Of a DNA stretch of 34,134 bases, positions 15,855 to 24,000 are shown one piece after another (position 1 is the first letter of the stretch; every line of letters begins with the position of its first letter). The position numbers and the translations under genes are program-made. Source of the DNA: Nitrospirota bacterium (GTDB lineage Bacteria; Nitrospirota; Thermodesulfovibrionia; UBA6902); contig JACRPZ010000017.1 of NCBI GenBank assembly GCA_016222905.1, positions 68,319 to 102,452 of the forward strand, written 5' to 3'. Below the pieces are notes generated by a model. It had not been told where the DNA came from. It saw nothing but the letters and a program-made list of their open reading frames with translations, and ran no database searches.

Positions 15855-15902
15855 AACCTTTCGATAACTGCCCAGAGAAAAAGCTCTCGGAAAAAGAAGC
15901 GG

Positions 15903-16103
15903 GTTTGCGTTTGTGATACTGGTTATTGCGACAAGCGTTTCCATGACCGGCATAAAATAATAGAAGAGCATGAATGAATTGTTGACGGATATATTTCCAA
16001 ACCGATCAAAAGAGAGAAGCTTTTAAAGAAGCTAAAAAAGGCTGAATTAGCGAGGCATTCTCAATATGTTGTATACAAAAGATATTGCTTCAGGGAGGTG
16101 TAA
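15903..16103 (+). pseudogene. Relic of a response-regulator receiver domain C-terminus
   Basis: In one frame this stretch reads DTGYCDKRFHDRHKIIEEHE, an in-frame TGA at 15975, and then IVDGYISKPIKREKLLKKLK to a TAA at 16101. DGYISKPI followed by LL is the beta5-alpha5 end of a receiver domain with its conserved Lys-Pro. The upstream domain with the phospho-acceptor Asp is missing. The same frame is also that of the cyclase gene that stops at 15854, so the relic directly follows it. The final TAA abuts the ATG of the nitroreductase, and the relic supplies that gene's ribosome site (GGGAGGTG). Confidence 0.6.
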
Positions 16104-16640
16104 ATGTTTATCCCGCTTATTCAGAAGAGAAGGAGCATCAGAAGGTTCTTAAAGAAGCCTGTAGAGCCGGAAAAGATAGAGCTCTTGATCGAAGCCGCGC
16201 TGCGCGCTCCGTCATCAAGGGGGCTTAACCCGTGGGAGTTTATAGTTGTTTCGGACAGGGAGCTCTTAAAGAAGCTTTCTAAGGCAAAGATACACGGCTC
16301 GGCTTTTTTAAAGAATGCCGCGCTCGGGATTGTTGTATGCGCAGACCCGGGCAAGTGCGATGTCTGGATAGAAGACGCGTCCATCGCCTCAATATTTATA
16401 CATCTTGCAGCGGAATCAATCGGCTTAGGAAGCTGCTGGATACAGATAAGGGAGCGGATGCATAATGATTCTCTAACTTCAGAAGATTATGTATCTGGAA
16501 TCCTGAATATCCCCGGCAATATAAAGGTGGAGTCCATTGTTGCTATAGGATCCCCTGCTGAGAAGAAGCATCCTCACACAAAAGAAGCATTGCATTATGA
16601 GAAGGTTCATAACAACTTATTCGGGATAGATTTTAAATAA
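16104..16640 (+). CDS. Nitroreductase-family flavoprotein
   Basis: The 178-residue protein begins with the FMN-binding signature RRSIRRFL, followed by ALRAPSSRGLNPWEFIVV, and has AAESIGLGSCWIQ and a late IVAIGSPAEKKHP. These are the FMN phosphate and ring contacts of the nitroreductase family. It should form an FMN-containing homodimer that uses NAD(P)H; the natural electron acceptor cannot be told. The start has an ideal GGGAGGTG ribosome site that lies within the end of the receiver relic. It is followed by 249 bases of AT-rich DNA in which I see no gene. Confidence 0.88.
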   Translation: MFIPLIQKRRSIRRFLKKPVEPEKIELLIEAALRAPSSRGLNPWEFIVVSDRELLKKLSKAKIHGSAFLKNAALGIVVCADPGKCDVWIEDASIASIFIHLAAESIGLGSCWIQIRERMHNDSLTSEDYVSGILNIPGNIKVESIVAIGSPAEKKHPHTKEALHYEKVHNNLFGIDFK

Positions 16641-16889
16641 GAGCGGTGAGTCTTTCAACTTAAGACGGCAACTGTATCGTCATCAAAAACATGAACAAAA
16701 AGATAACTTAGAATTTATAATGAATTTTGCAGTTTGGGCAATAGTCTTGTTAAACTTAGATAGGATTTAAAAATTATTTTTTATCATTTATAAGATCAAA
16801 TTGTCCAATGATAATTCTGGCTCGCTCGCTTTATCTTATATAGTCTCAACATGTCTTAAAATAACACTATAGTTAGTATTTAATTCTCA

Positions 16890-18857
16890 ATGAAATACCG
16901 CCCCGACATAGATGGCCTGCGTTCGGTAGCGGTTCTTGCAGTCTTGCTATTTCATGCAGGCTTTAAACATTTTAGCGGTGGATATGTTGGAGTTGATGTA
17001 TTTTTTGTAATAAGTGGTTATCTGATCACTCGCATTATACATGACGAGGTTTTGGAAACAAATTCTTTTAGCTTTTCCAATTTTTATGTGCGTCGCGCAA
17101 GAAGGTTGTTCCCGGCTCTATTTTTTACTTTGGTACTGAGTGGCATATTTGCATGCCTGCTCTTCTCTCCTAAATATCTTGAGATGTTTTCTGGTTCGCT
17201 CGTATGTACTATAGCATCCGTTTCAAATATATTTTTCTGGCGGGAAAGCGGATACTTTGATGCGGACGCCAGCTTCAAACCGTTGCTGCACACATGGTCT
17301 TTAGGAGTGGAAGAGCAATTCTATCTTGTTTGGCCTTTACTTTTCGTGTTTCTGCTGTTGAAGGCCCCAAAATTTGCATCTCGTATTACCATTTTAATTG
17401 CCGGCATTGTTAGTCTGTACTTGAATCATCTGTTTTCAGGCGGAGAGATTACTATTCTATCGAAACTATCACCAGGAATAGCTGCATGGTTTACTAACAA
17501 ATCCACTATATTTTATTTAATGCCATTTCGTGTCTTTGAATTTGCTATAGGGGCTGCCCTTGTTTGGTTGATAAAATATCAGCCAAAAAACAAGATGCTT
17601 CTCGAACCTATGGCCGCTATAGGTCTGGCAATGATTGCTTACCCAGTATTCACATATACAGAAGATACCCTGTTTCCATCATATAACGCGCTCATGCCTT
17701 GCATAGGAGCGGCCCTTATAATTTACAGCGGCACTGCCAAGTATGTTGGGAGATTACTCAACAACCCTGTGGCAGTTGGTGTTGGATTGATCAGTTATTC
17801 GCTCTATCTTATCCATTGGCCCATAGTTGTTTTCTATAAATACTATAAATTGGATATCATGACATACAAGGAGCAGTGGCTCATCTCTGCAGTATGTATT
17901 ATTGCTGCTGTATTAATGTACCGTTTTGTGGAGAGGCCATTTAGGCGGGGGACAAACGCCTCATTATCTCCAGGAGGATTTGGGTTCGCATGCGTAACGT
18001 TAGCACTCGTCATCATACTGCCTGCTTCCATCATATGGACAAATAAAGGGTGGGAGTCGAGGTTTAAGAACAGATCCGCTTTCATTTCCATTGATGAAAT
18101 AAGGTCTGCGGAGGAAAAGCGATTCCAACATTTGGAATCTGGAAGCGGCTGTAAAATTACAGATATTTCTCATTGCAATAAAAATGCAGAATTACAAATT
18201 CTTACATTTGGAAATTCACATGAACTTGATGCGTACAATGTATTGACCTCGCAATATGGGGAGAGAAATAATGTAAATATCATCTCTTTTGAGTCAGATT
18301 ATGGTTGTGGATTAAAACTGGAGAAAGACAAGGTTATAAATACAATAAAGGACGATCAATTGCACTGTTCATATAGGGCTGAGATGCTCAATAATGAGCA
18401 GTTTATCAGCAGTTTGGATATTATTGCATTCAATGCTTATCAGCCGCTATCGTGGGGAAAGAATTTGATAGAAATACTGGATCATATAATCAAAACCCAT
18501 AAACACATAAATATAATTTTCTTTAGCGGCTATTTCGGGGTTCGTCCCTATCGTTGCGATGATATAATTAATCGGTTTGGAAATTCAAGTTATTGCAAAG
18601 AACCAAGGTTTGTTAAGTATTTTGCAAGTAATGACAAAGATGAAATTCTTAAAATGCCAATGGCACGTTCTAACTTCCTCTATGTGGATGAAGTAGATTT
18701 GTTTTGCGAAGGTAGGTTATTAAAAAATTGCCTGACAGAAATAAATGGCGTACCGGCTTTTTACGATGGAGATCATCTTTCTGTGGAGTTTTCGAAGTTG
18801 TTGGGTGAAAAAATGAGGGTGTTCTATTCAGACGAGCTAACGATGATGGGATTATAA
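16890..18857 (+). CDS. OafA/YrhL-type membrane acyltransferase with C-terminal SGNH domain
   Basis: The 655-residue protein begins YRPDIDGLRSVAVLAVLLFHAG, the acyltransferase-3 signature with the catalytic His. It has about ten membrane helices to residue 380 and HTWSLGVEEQFYLVWP in the loop. The C-terminal part (from about 390) is an SGNH-hydrolase-like domain with the Ser block LTFGNSHELDA and the Asp/His block DGDHLSVEF. Such two-domain proteins O-acetylate surface polysaccharide, such as O-antigen or peptidoglycan-linked glycans. No ribosome site is visible (TTCTCAATG) and the flanks look more AT-rich, so recent acquisition is possible. A hairpin terminator follows about 60 bases after the stop. 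Confidence 0.88.
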   Translation: MKYRPDIDGLRSVAVLAVLLFHAGFKHFSGGYVGVDVFFVISGYLITRIIHDEVLETNSFSFSNFYVRRARRLFPALFFTLVLSGIFACLLFSPKYLEMFSGSLVCTIASVSNIFFWRESGYFDADASFKPLLHTWSLGVEEQFYLVWPLLFVFLLLKAPKFASRITILIAGIVSLYLNHLFSGGEITILSKLSPGIAAWFTNKSTIFYLMPFRVFEFAIGAALVWLIKYQPKNKMLLEPMAAIGLAMIAYPVFTYTEDTLFPSYNALMPCIGAALIIYSGTAKYVGRLLNNPVAVGVGLISYSLYLIHWPIVVFYKYYKLDIMTYKEQWLISAVCIIAAVLMYRFVERPFRRGTNASLSPGGFGFACVTLALVIILPASIIWTNKGWESRFKNRSAFISIDEIRSAEEKRFQHLESGSGCKITDISHCNKNAELQILTFGNSHELDAYNVLTSQYGERNNVNIISFESDYGCGLKLEKDKVINTIKDDQLHCSYRAEMLNNEQFISSLDIIAFNAYQPLSWGKNLIEILDHIIKTHKHINIIFFSGYFGVRPYRCDDIINRFGNSSYCKEPRFVKYFASNDKDEILKMPMARSNFLYVDEVDLFCEGRLLKNCLTEINGVPAFYDGDHLSVEFSKLLGEKMRVFYSDELTMMGL

Positions 18858-18919
18858 TAATGCCGCTTAGTTTGTACCGAATTAACTAAATGTACAGGAA
18901 AGGAAAAGACTCTCTTTTC

Positions 18920-18944
18920 TTCACCGGCCCGGTGAATTATTTTT
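18920..18944 (+). terminator. Intrinsic terminator after the acyltransferase gene
   Basis: TTCACCG (18920-18926) and CGGTGAA (18930-18936) form a 7-bp stem with a GCC loop, followed on the plus strand by TTATTTTT. It also lies just beyond the stop of the small Cys-rich gene on the other strand. Confidence 0.7.
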
Positions 18945-18951
18945 GCGACTG

Positions 18952-19113
18952 TCAGCACCCCGGCTCATCCGGGTGTCCGCAGCAGTTCTGCTTCCTGATG
19001 ATCTTAATAGCGTTATTACGGAGAAGCAAGTGTATCTTCCTGCTCAGCGGCATCGGCGCGCTCAGATTTGTAAAAAAATCTTTTATGCTTGGCTTCTGAT
19101 GCTGGTCGCACAT
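18952..19113 (-). CDS. 53-aa protein with C-terminal CCGHPDEPGC motif, unannotated
   Basis: An ATG at complement 19111-19113 opens a frame of 53 residues ending in TGA at 18952. The protein is basic and amphipathic in the middle (PLSRKIHLLLRNNAIKIIRK) and ends NCCGHPDEPGC, a compact three-Cys plus His cluster at the very C-terminus. It starts 23 bases after the pirin stop and has only AAAG as possible ribosome site. I recall similar short proteins ending CCG-x-x-x-x-PGC in other anaerobes, but this is a memory and not a search result. The Cys/His tail suggests metal binding or redox function. The plus-strand frames across this stretch have no start support. Confidence 0.65.
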   Translation of the reverse strand: MCDQHQKPSIKDFFTNLSAPMPLSRKIHLLLRNNAIKIIRKQNCCGHPDEPGC

Positions 19114-19136
19114 TTTAAAGTCTTTAAGTATTCAGA

Positions 19137-20048
19137 TTACTTAGGATGTTTGATGAACGTGCCGTTATTGTATTCCTCAAAGGCGATACGCAGTTCCTCC
19201 TGGGTGTTCATTACGATAGGCCCATACCATGCCACCGGTTCTCCGATCGGCTTTCCTGAAATAAGGAGAAACCTGACTGGCTCTTTTTCTGTGATGGCAA
19301 TTATTTCATCACCGCTGTCAAAGAGAACAAGGTTCCCGTTGCCTGCAAAAGCATCACGCTTGATATCAAAATAGTTTTCACCTGTAACTTCATAAGTGAA
19401 CGGGTTCTTCTCCTTGCAGAAATAACCCTTGCCATCAATTACATATGCGAATACATTATGGTCCTTCTTTGTGTGATGAGTGAATTCAGTCTCCGACGGC
19501 ACAGTTATATCCAGATATTGAGGGTCTATGATAATGTCTTGCACGGGCCCTTCGACTTTGCCGACCTTCCCGCAAATAATCTTGATCTTTACCCCGTTCT
19601 CAAGCACGACCTCAGGTATCTGAGAACGCTTCACATCCCTGTACCTGGGATCCATCATCTTGTGGGATGCGGGGAGATTAGCCCACAACTGAAATCCTCC
19701 CATAATACCTTGACTGTCGCCCTTCGGCATTTCCTGATGGATGATGCCGCTTCCCGCTGTCATCCACTGCACGTCGCCCGATGTTATCACGCCTTTGTTG
19801 CCCATGCTGTCTCCGTGTTCAACTTTTCCGTCAAGGACATATGTTATTGTCTCGATCCCACGATGGGGATGCCAGGGGAACCCTTGCAGGTAATGTTCGG
19901 GATTGTCGGAACGGAAATCATCGAGCATGAGAAATGGATCGAATGCCGGAACTTCGCTGAAACCAAAGGCCCTCCGAAGATGCACTCCCGCGCCCTCAAT
20001 GGTAGGTTTGCTTTTCAGGACTTTTTTGATCTTCCTTGTGTTGCCCAT
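19137..20048 (-). CDS. Pirin-family cupin protein
   Basis: The 303-residue protein has the bicupin pirin layout. The N-terminal cupin holds the metal ligands His60 and His62 (FPWHPHRG) and His104 and Glu106 (GSGIIHQEMP), the same four-ligand set as human pirin. Further markers are FDPFLMLDDFRSD near the start and GEPVAWYGPIVMNT at the end. Some pirins have quercetinase activity and others modulate enzymes or transcription; the role here is open. It lies 68 bases downstream of the flavin reductase gene and 23 bases upstream of the 53-aa gene, in the same direction. Confidence 0.92.
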   Translation of the reverse strand: MGNTRKIKKVLKSKPTIEGAGVHLRRAFGFSEVPAFDPFLMLDDFRSDNPEHYLQGFPWHPHRGIETITYVLDGKVEHGDSMGNKGVITSGDVQWMTAGSGIIHQEMPKGDSQGIMGGFQLWANLPASHKMMDPRYRDVKRSQIPEVVLENGVKIKIICGKVGKVEGPVQDIIIDPQYLDITVPSETEFTHHTKKDHNVFAYVIDGKGYFCKEKNPFTYEVTGENYFDIKRDAFAGNGNLVLFDSGDEIIAITEKEPVRFLLISGKPIGEPVAWYGPIVMNTQEELRIAFEEYNNGTFIKHPK

Positions 20049-20116
20049 TTTAAATTCTCAGATATTTTCTTCTGGCTAATTAAATTATATCGCAATAATC
20101 CCACTAAATGCTCCCA

Positions 20117-20695
20117 TTATTCCTGCTTGAGCCGGTCACGGATTGCGATACCTTCATGCCATGCTTTGCCTATACAATCTCCTATCGCCCAGTACCTGTT
20201 GTCAGGCATGGTCAGCACAAAGGGATTCATTTTCTTGACATCAGGCTTACCGTCAGTCAGAAACCGCTCTTCAGTATAGATATTAATGATCTCGGCAATG
20301 AAGAAAGAATTTGTGGGAAGCTCAACTGGCTGCACGAGCCTGCATTCCATAGTGACCGGGCAGTTTACTATCATGGGCGCGGACTTGAGCTTGCCGTAAA
20401 AGACCTCGAAGAGTTTTGATTTGTCCGCCTTTTTCCCTGATACGATCCCGGCATAATCCGTCAATGCCACCATGTCCGAAGAGGGGACATTAATGCTGAA
20501 CTCTTTTGTTTCGAGAATGGCGGAATGAGAGGCGTTGCCCTTGTTTACGCAGATGCCCATCATCGCCGGGCTGTAATTAACACGCGTCAGCCAGTCAAGG
20601 GCCATGAAATTTACCCTCCCTTCAAGGTGCGTGCCGAGAAGCGTCTGAGCCCACGGCAGGCAGAAGAGATTTTTTTCTATGGTTATTTTTGACAT
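20117..20695 (-). CDS. Flavin reductase-like FMN-binding protein
   Basis: I chose the ATG at 20695 because GGAG lies eight bases before it; an upstream ATG adds eight residues without a ribosome site. The 192-residue protein has the split-barrel flavin reductase pattern: LGTHLEGRVNFMALDWLTRVNYSPAMMGI, then SINVPS and the later CRLVQPVELPTNSFFIAEI. It should bind FMN and either reduce it or act as a flavoredoxin-like electron carrier in the cytoplasm. It is divergent from the GalT-like gene and likely co-transcribed with pirin. The partner is unknown. Confidence 0.85.
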   Translation of the reverse strand: MSKITIEKNLFCLPWAQTLLGTHLEGRVNFMALDWLTRVNYSPAMMGICVNKGNASHSAILETKEFSINVPSSDMVALTDYAGIVSGKKADKSKLFEVFYGKLKSAPMIVNCPVTMECRLVQPVELPTNSFFIAEIINIYTEERFLTDGKPDVKKMNPFVLTMPDNRYWAIGDCIGKAWHEGIAIRDRLKQE

Positions 20696-20811
20696 GATAG
20701 TGTCTCCTTTTAAGATCAAAAATTATAGTATACGCACTAATGTTTATAATATCATTTACAATAAAGAGATTCTAATTGTGATAATGAACTCCGAGCGTCA
20801 GGAGGTTTTTA

Positions 20812-21915
20812 ATGATTGAAAAGGCTGATAACAACGCTTTGCCCATAAAAAATGTTCGTGAGATACGGATAAATCCTATCGTACCGAGTGAATCTGTGCT
20901 CATTGCAACTGCCCGAAGTATGCGGCCTAAAAAAGAAGAAGCGCCAGTGCAGCATGATTCGCGGCCGCATATTGAGACATGCCCTTTCTGTCAGGGAAAC
21001 GAGGCAATGACACCCGCTTCTATTATTCAGGTACCAGCCGAAGGTGACTGGAAGCTCCGCATAGTCGAGAACCTTTACCCCGTGCTCGATGATGACCGTA
21101 ACACTCCGAACTTCGCGTTCGGCCTGCAGCACACCATAGAAGGCTATGGACGTCATGAAGTGGTCATAGATCACGCGTCACACGGCATCCGTATTCACGA
21201 AATGACCGATGAGCATTTTACCTTCCTCCTCTCCCTCTACCGCGACCGGATGGATCAGCTCTATCATTCTGACGAGCGGCTGAAATATGTCCTTGTCTTT
21301 AAAAATTTCGGCGCTGCCGCAGGCGCGAGCATAGGACATACACATAGCCAGATAATCGCAATGCCGGTGGTGCCTGATAATGTGCAGGCGGAAGTCCGCA
21401 GCGGCAAGGCCCATTACGAGGCCTCACATCAATGTATCTTCTGCAGTTTGATAGATGAGGCCCTTACTTTTGAGGCGACCCTGTATGACAGGGAATCAGG
21501 CGAGATACGGCGCCGGATCAATGTCGGCCAGTTCGTTATCGAGCGCAGCAAACGGTTTGTAGCCATAAAACCCTTTGCAAGCCGCTATGAGTGGGAGATA
21601 CATATCCTGCCTCTTGCGCATCATGCCGATTATCTTGACGCAGGGCCCGATGACATCGCAGATCTCGCAGTTATATTCAAAAGGACCATGGCACGCCTGA
21701 ATGCCGTGCTCGGTGGAGTTCAGTATAATTTCTTCCTCCATTCACTGCCGCACGGCACGGAGTACGCAGGGAGCGCGGAGGCCTTTCACTGGCATATCGA
21801 GATATGCCCGCGCACAAGCATCCCGACAGGGTTTGAATTAGGCTCCGGTCTTTATGTAAATACTATCTGTCCCGAAATCGCTGCTGATCAACTGAGGAAA
21901 GTGAAACTACCTTAA
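20812..21915 (+). CDS. galT: GalT-like nucleotidyltransferase (HIT superfamily)
   Basis: The 367-residue protein has the galactose-1-phosphate uridylyltransferase layout. The zinc-site Cys pairs are CPFC (57/60) and CIFC (208/211). The catalytic loop is GASIGHTHSQ with His176, nucleophile His178 and Gln180, and a second HIT-type motif, FHWHIEI, comes late. The sequence between His and Gln differs from classical HPHxQ (HTHSQ), so substrate range may differ; related enzymes include ADP-glucose or UDP-sugar phosphorylases. The start has a strong GGAGGT site. No gal genes are nearby, but the glycan array 8 kb away would be a user of such sugar nucleotides. It is convergent with uup. Confidence 0.85.
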   Translation: MIEKADNNALPIKNVREIRINPIVPSESVLIATARSMRPKKEEAPVQHDSRPHIETCPFCQGNEAMTPASIIQVPAEGDWKLRIVENLYPVLDDDRNTPNFAFGLQHTIEGYGRHEVVIDHASHGIRIHEMTDEHFTFLLSLYRDRMDQLYHSDERLKYVLVFKNFGAAAGASIGHTHSQIIAMPVVPDNVQAEVRSGKAHYEASHQCIFCSLIDEALTFEATLYDRESGEIRRRINVGQFVIERSKRFVAIKPFASRYEWEIHILPLAHHADYLDAGPDDIADLAVIFKRTMARLNAVLGGVQYNFFLHSLPHGTEYAGSAEAFHWHIEICPRTSIPTGFELGSGLYVNTICPEIAADQLRKVKLP

Positions 21916-21936
21916 TCATGAGATTAGGTATGAACT

Positions 21937-23835
21937 TCAAACAGACGCTGACTTTGCAATCGTTTCGAGAAATTCCCACCGTTCAAAGGCCCCGGGGATC
22001 TCCTTTCCAAGCTCTTCGATCCGCGTCTTTATCTCTGGGATCCTGCTGCCATCTTGCTTGTAGAATTCAGGATCCGCAAGGGATTCATAGAGCCTGTTAC
22101 GCTCCATTTCTAAAGATTCTATCAGCGCTGGCAATGCCTCAAGTTCTCTTTTCTCCTTGAATGTCAGGATGCGAGGCCGCTCCTGCTTCTGTCGGGGCTT
22201 TACAGGCTTTACGGGTTTTTCCGTTTTATCGGGGGTTGAGGCCTTGCGCTGACGCAGCCAGTCATCATACCCTCCTACATATTCTTCGACCCTTCCGTTG
22301 CCTTCAAAAACTATTGTGCTCGTTACGATGTTATTAAGAAATTCCCTGTCGTGGCTCACGAGAAGGACCGTGCCTTCGTACTCCATCAGCATCTCCTCAA
22401 GGAGTTCCAGTGTGTCTGTGTCAAGATCATTGGTGGGCTCGTCCATCACTAATACGTTTGAGGGTCTTGTGAAGAGCTTCGCAAGGAGCGCCCGGTTTCG
22501 CTCTCCACCTGAAAGGACCTTTACAGGTGAGCGCGCCCTGTCGGCTGGGAAGAGGAAATCAGCAAGATAGCTGATTATGTGCCTGGTCCTGCCGTTGACT
22601 GTCACATGCTCACTTCCCTCTGACACATTTTGAATGACCGAACTCTCATCATCAAGCTGAGCGCGATGCTGGTCGAAATACGCGACATTGAGATTATACC
22701 CCATGCGCACATGGCCGCTGTGCGGCTTCATCTCGCCAAGCAGTATTCTGAGAAGAGTGGTCTTACCCGAACCGTTGGGGCCTATGATGCCGATCTTGTC
22801 GCCGCGCATGATAGTCGTGGAGAAATCATTTATTACAGGATTGCCTTCATACATATGCCTGATGTGTCTGGCCTTAAGAACCAGTTTGCCGGAGCGTTCA
22901 GCCTCGTTCAGGCTCATCGCAGCGCTTCCAACTTCTTCACGCCTTGCGCTGCGCGCAGTTCTCATCTCCTTCAATGCCCTCACACGCCCTTCGTTGCGCG
23001 TTCGTCTGGCCTTGATGCCCTGCCGTACCCACGCCTCTTCCTGCGAAAGCTTTTTATCGAACTGCGCATTGCGCGTAGCCTCCGCATCAAGCTCGGACTG
23101 TCTTCTTCTCAAATATGCCGCGTAATCGCCGGGCCAGTCTGTGACCCGTCCCCGGTCCAGCTCTATGATTCGTGTTGCAAGTGTCTGAAGGAATCTGCGG
23201 TCGTGCGTTATGAAGAGTATGGAGCCCCGGAACTCGCGGAGAAATTCTTCAAGCCATGTGATTGATGTTATATCGAGATGGTTCGTCGGCTCATCAAGGA
23301 GGAGCAGGTCCGGCTCATTAACGAGTGCACGGGCCAGCAGCGCCCTGCGTTTATTTCCGCCGGAGAGCTCAGCCACCAAAGCGTCAGGGTCAAGCCTGAG
23401 TCGGGAGATCACGGTCTCAACCCTCTGCTGTATCTGCCATCCGCCAGAGGACTCTATCAGGCACTGAATGCGTTCAAACTCTGCCATCAGAACTGCGTCT
23501 GCACCATGCGCGAGCTTCACGCTTATTGAGTGGTATTCTGAAAGCAGACCGACTATATTGCCGAGCCCTCCCGAAACAACATCGAATACGGTTCCGGATA
23601 AATCCTGCGGGACTTCCTGAGAAAGAGAGGCTATCCTCACCCCCTGTTCGTATATGACCTCACCGGAGTCAGGGGTCATCTCGCCGGTGATGATCTTCAT
23701 AAGCGTGGACTTTCCTGCCCCGTTCCTTCCGACAAGACAGACCCGCTCATTGCTGTTGATCTGAAGCGTCACCCCGTCGAGCAGTTCCGGTCCGCCGAAT
23801 GCAAGCTTTATATTCTGTAAAGAAACTAATGCCAC
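21937..23835 (-). CDS. uup: ABC-F ATPase Uup
   Basis: The 632-residue protein has two ABC domains in one chain and no membrane segment. Domain 1 has GRNGAGKST, LSGGNKRRA and LLLDEPTNHLD; domain 2 has GPNGSGKTT, LSGGERNRA and VMDEPTNDLD. Both Walker and signature sets are intact. The linker region is basic and helical (RRRQSELDAEA to RRTRNEGRVRALKE), and the C-terminus (from about 540) is the coiled-coil DNA-binding domain that defines Uup. Uup acts on ribosomes and influences branched-DNA intermediates and transposon excision. The start is GTG with GAGG six bases before it. Position directly downstream of polA fits a DNA-metabolism neighbourhood. Confidence 0.93.
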   Translation of the reverse strand: MALVSLQNIKLAFGGPELLDGVTLQINSNERVCLVGRNGAGKSTLMKIITGEMTPDSGEVIYEQGVRIASLSQEVPQDLSGTVFDVVSGGLGNIVGLLSEYHSISVKLAHGADAVLMAEFERIQCLIESSGGWQIQQRVETVISRLRLDPDALVAELSGGNKRRALLARALVNEPDLLLLDEPTNHLDITSITWLEEFLREFRGSILFITHDRRFLQTLATRIIELDRGRVTDWPGDYAAYLRRRQSELDAEATRNAQFDKKLSQEEAWVRQGIKARRTRNEGRVRALKEMRTARSARREEVGSAAMSLNEAERSGKLVLKARHIRHMYEGNPVINDFSTTIMRGDKIGIIGPNGSGKTTLLRILLGEMKPHSGHVRMGYNLNVAYFDQHRAQLDDESSVIQNVSEGSEHVTVNGRTRHIISYLADFLFPADRARSPVKVLSGGERNRALLAKLFTRPSNVLVMDEPTNDLDTDTLELLEEMLMEYEGTVLLVSHDREFLNNIVTSTIVFEGNGRVEEYVGGYDDWLRQRKASTPDKTEKPVKPVKPRQKQERPRILTFKEKRELEALPALIESLEMERNRLYESLADPEFYKQDGSRIPEIKTRIEELGKEIPGAFERWEFLETIAKSASV

Positions 23836-23903
23836 ATATTACCTCAGACAAGAAAATTTCGGGAATTGCATGATCCCGAATAGTCGGGACCACAAAAGAG
23901 TAT

Positions 23904-23997
23904 GAAAATAACACCCTCCCTTAATCCCTCCCCTCAAGGGAGGGAAACTTTGTGTACCTCGCCCCTTGGGGGAGAGGGTTGGGAGAGGGGTATTTTC
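23904..23997. repeat. Palindromic intergenic element with terminal inverted repeats
   Basis: The 94-bp element is bounded by GAAAATA (23904-23910) and TATTTTC (23991-23997). Inside it are two GC-rich hairpins: TCCCTCCC with GGGAGGGA (23925-23945) and CCCCTTGGGG (23962-23971). It begins 3 bases after the polA stop. Its C-rich pyrimidine pattern resembles the widely dispersed short palindromic repeats of many bacterial genomes. A smaller hairpin, TCCCGA / TCGGGA (23874-23889), lies just beyond it. It may also terminate polA transcripts. Confidence 0.7.
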
Positions 23998-24000
23998 GGG

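Noticed and set aside
18890-19374. Plus-strand frames with CDCQHPGSSGCPQQFC and a 143-aa overlap with pirin
   Set aside because: They are antisense shadows of the 53-aa Cys-rich gene and of pirin; starts are unsupported.
20812-21915. Antisense frames of 78-121 aa inside the GalT-like gene
   Set aside because: Shadows of a gene with clear motifs and a GGAGGT ribosome site.
22298-23529. Plus-strand frames opposite uup
   Set aside because: High-GC antisense frames without starts; uup has intact ABC motifs throughout.
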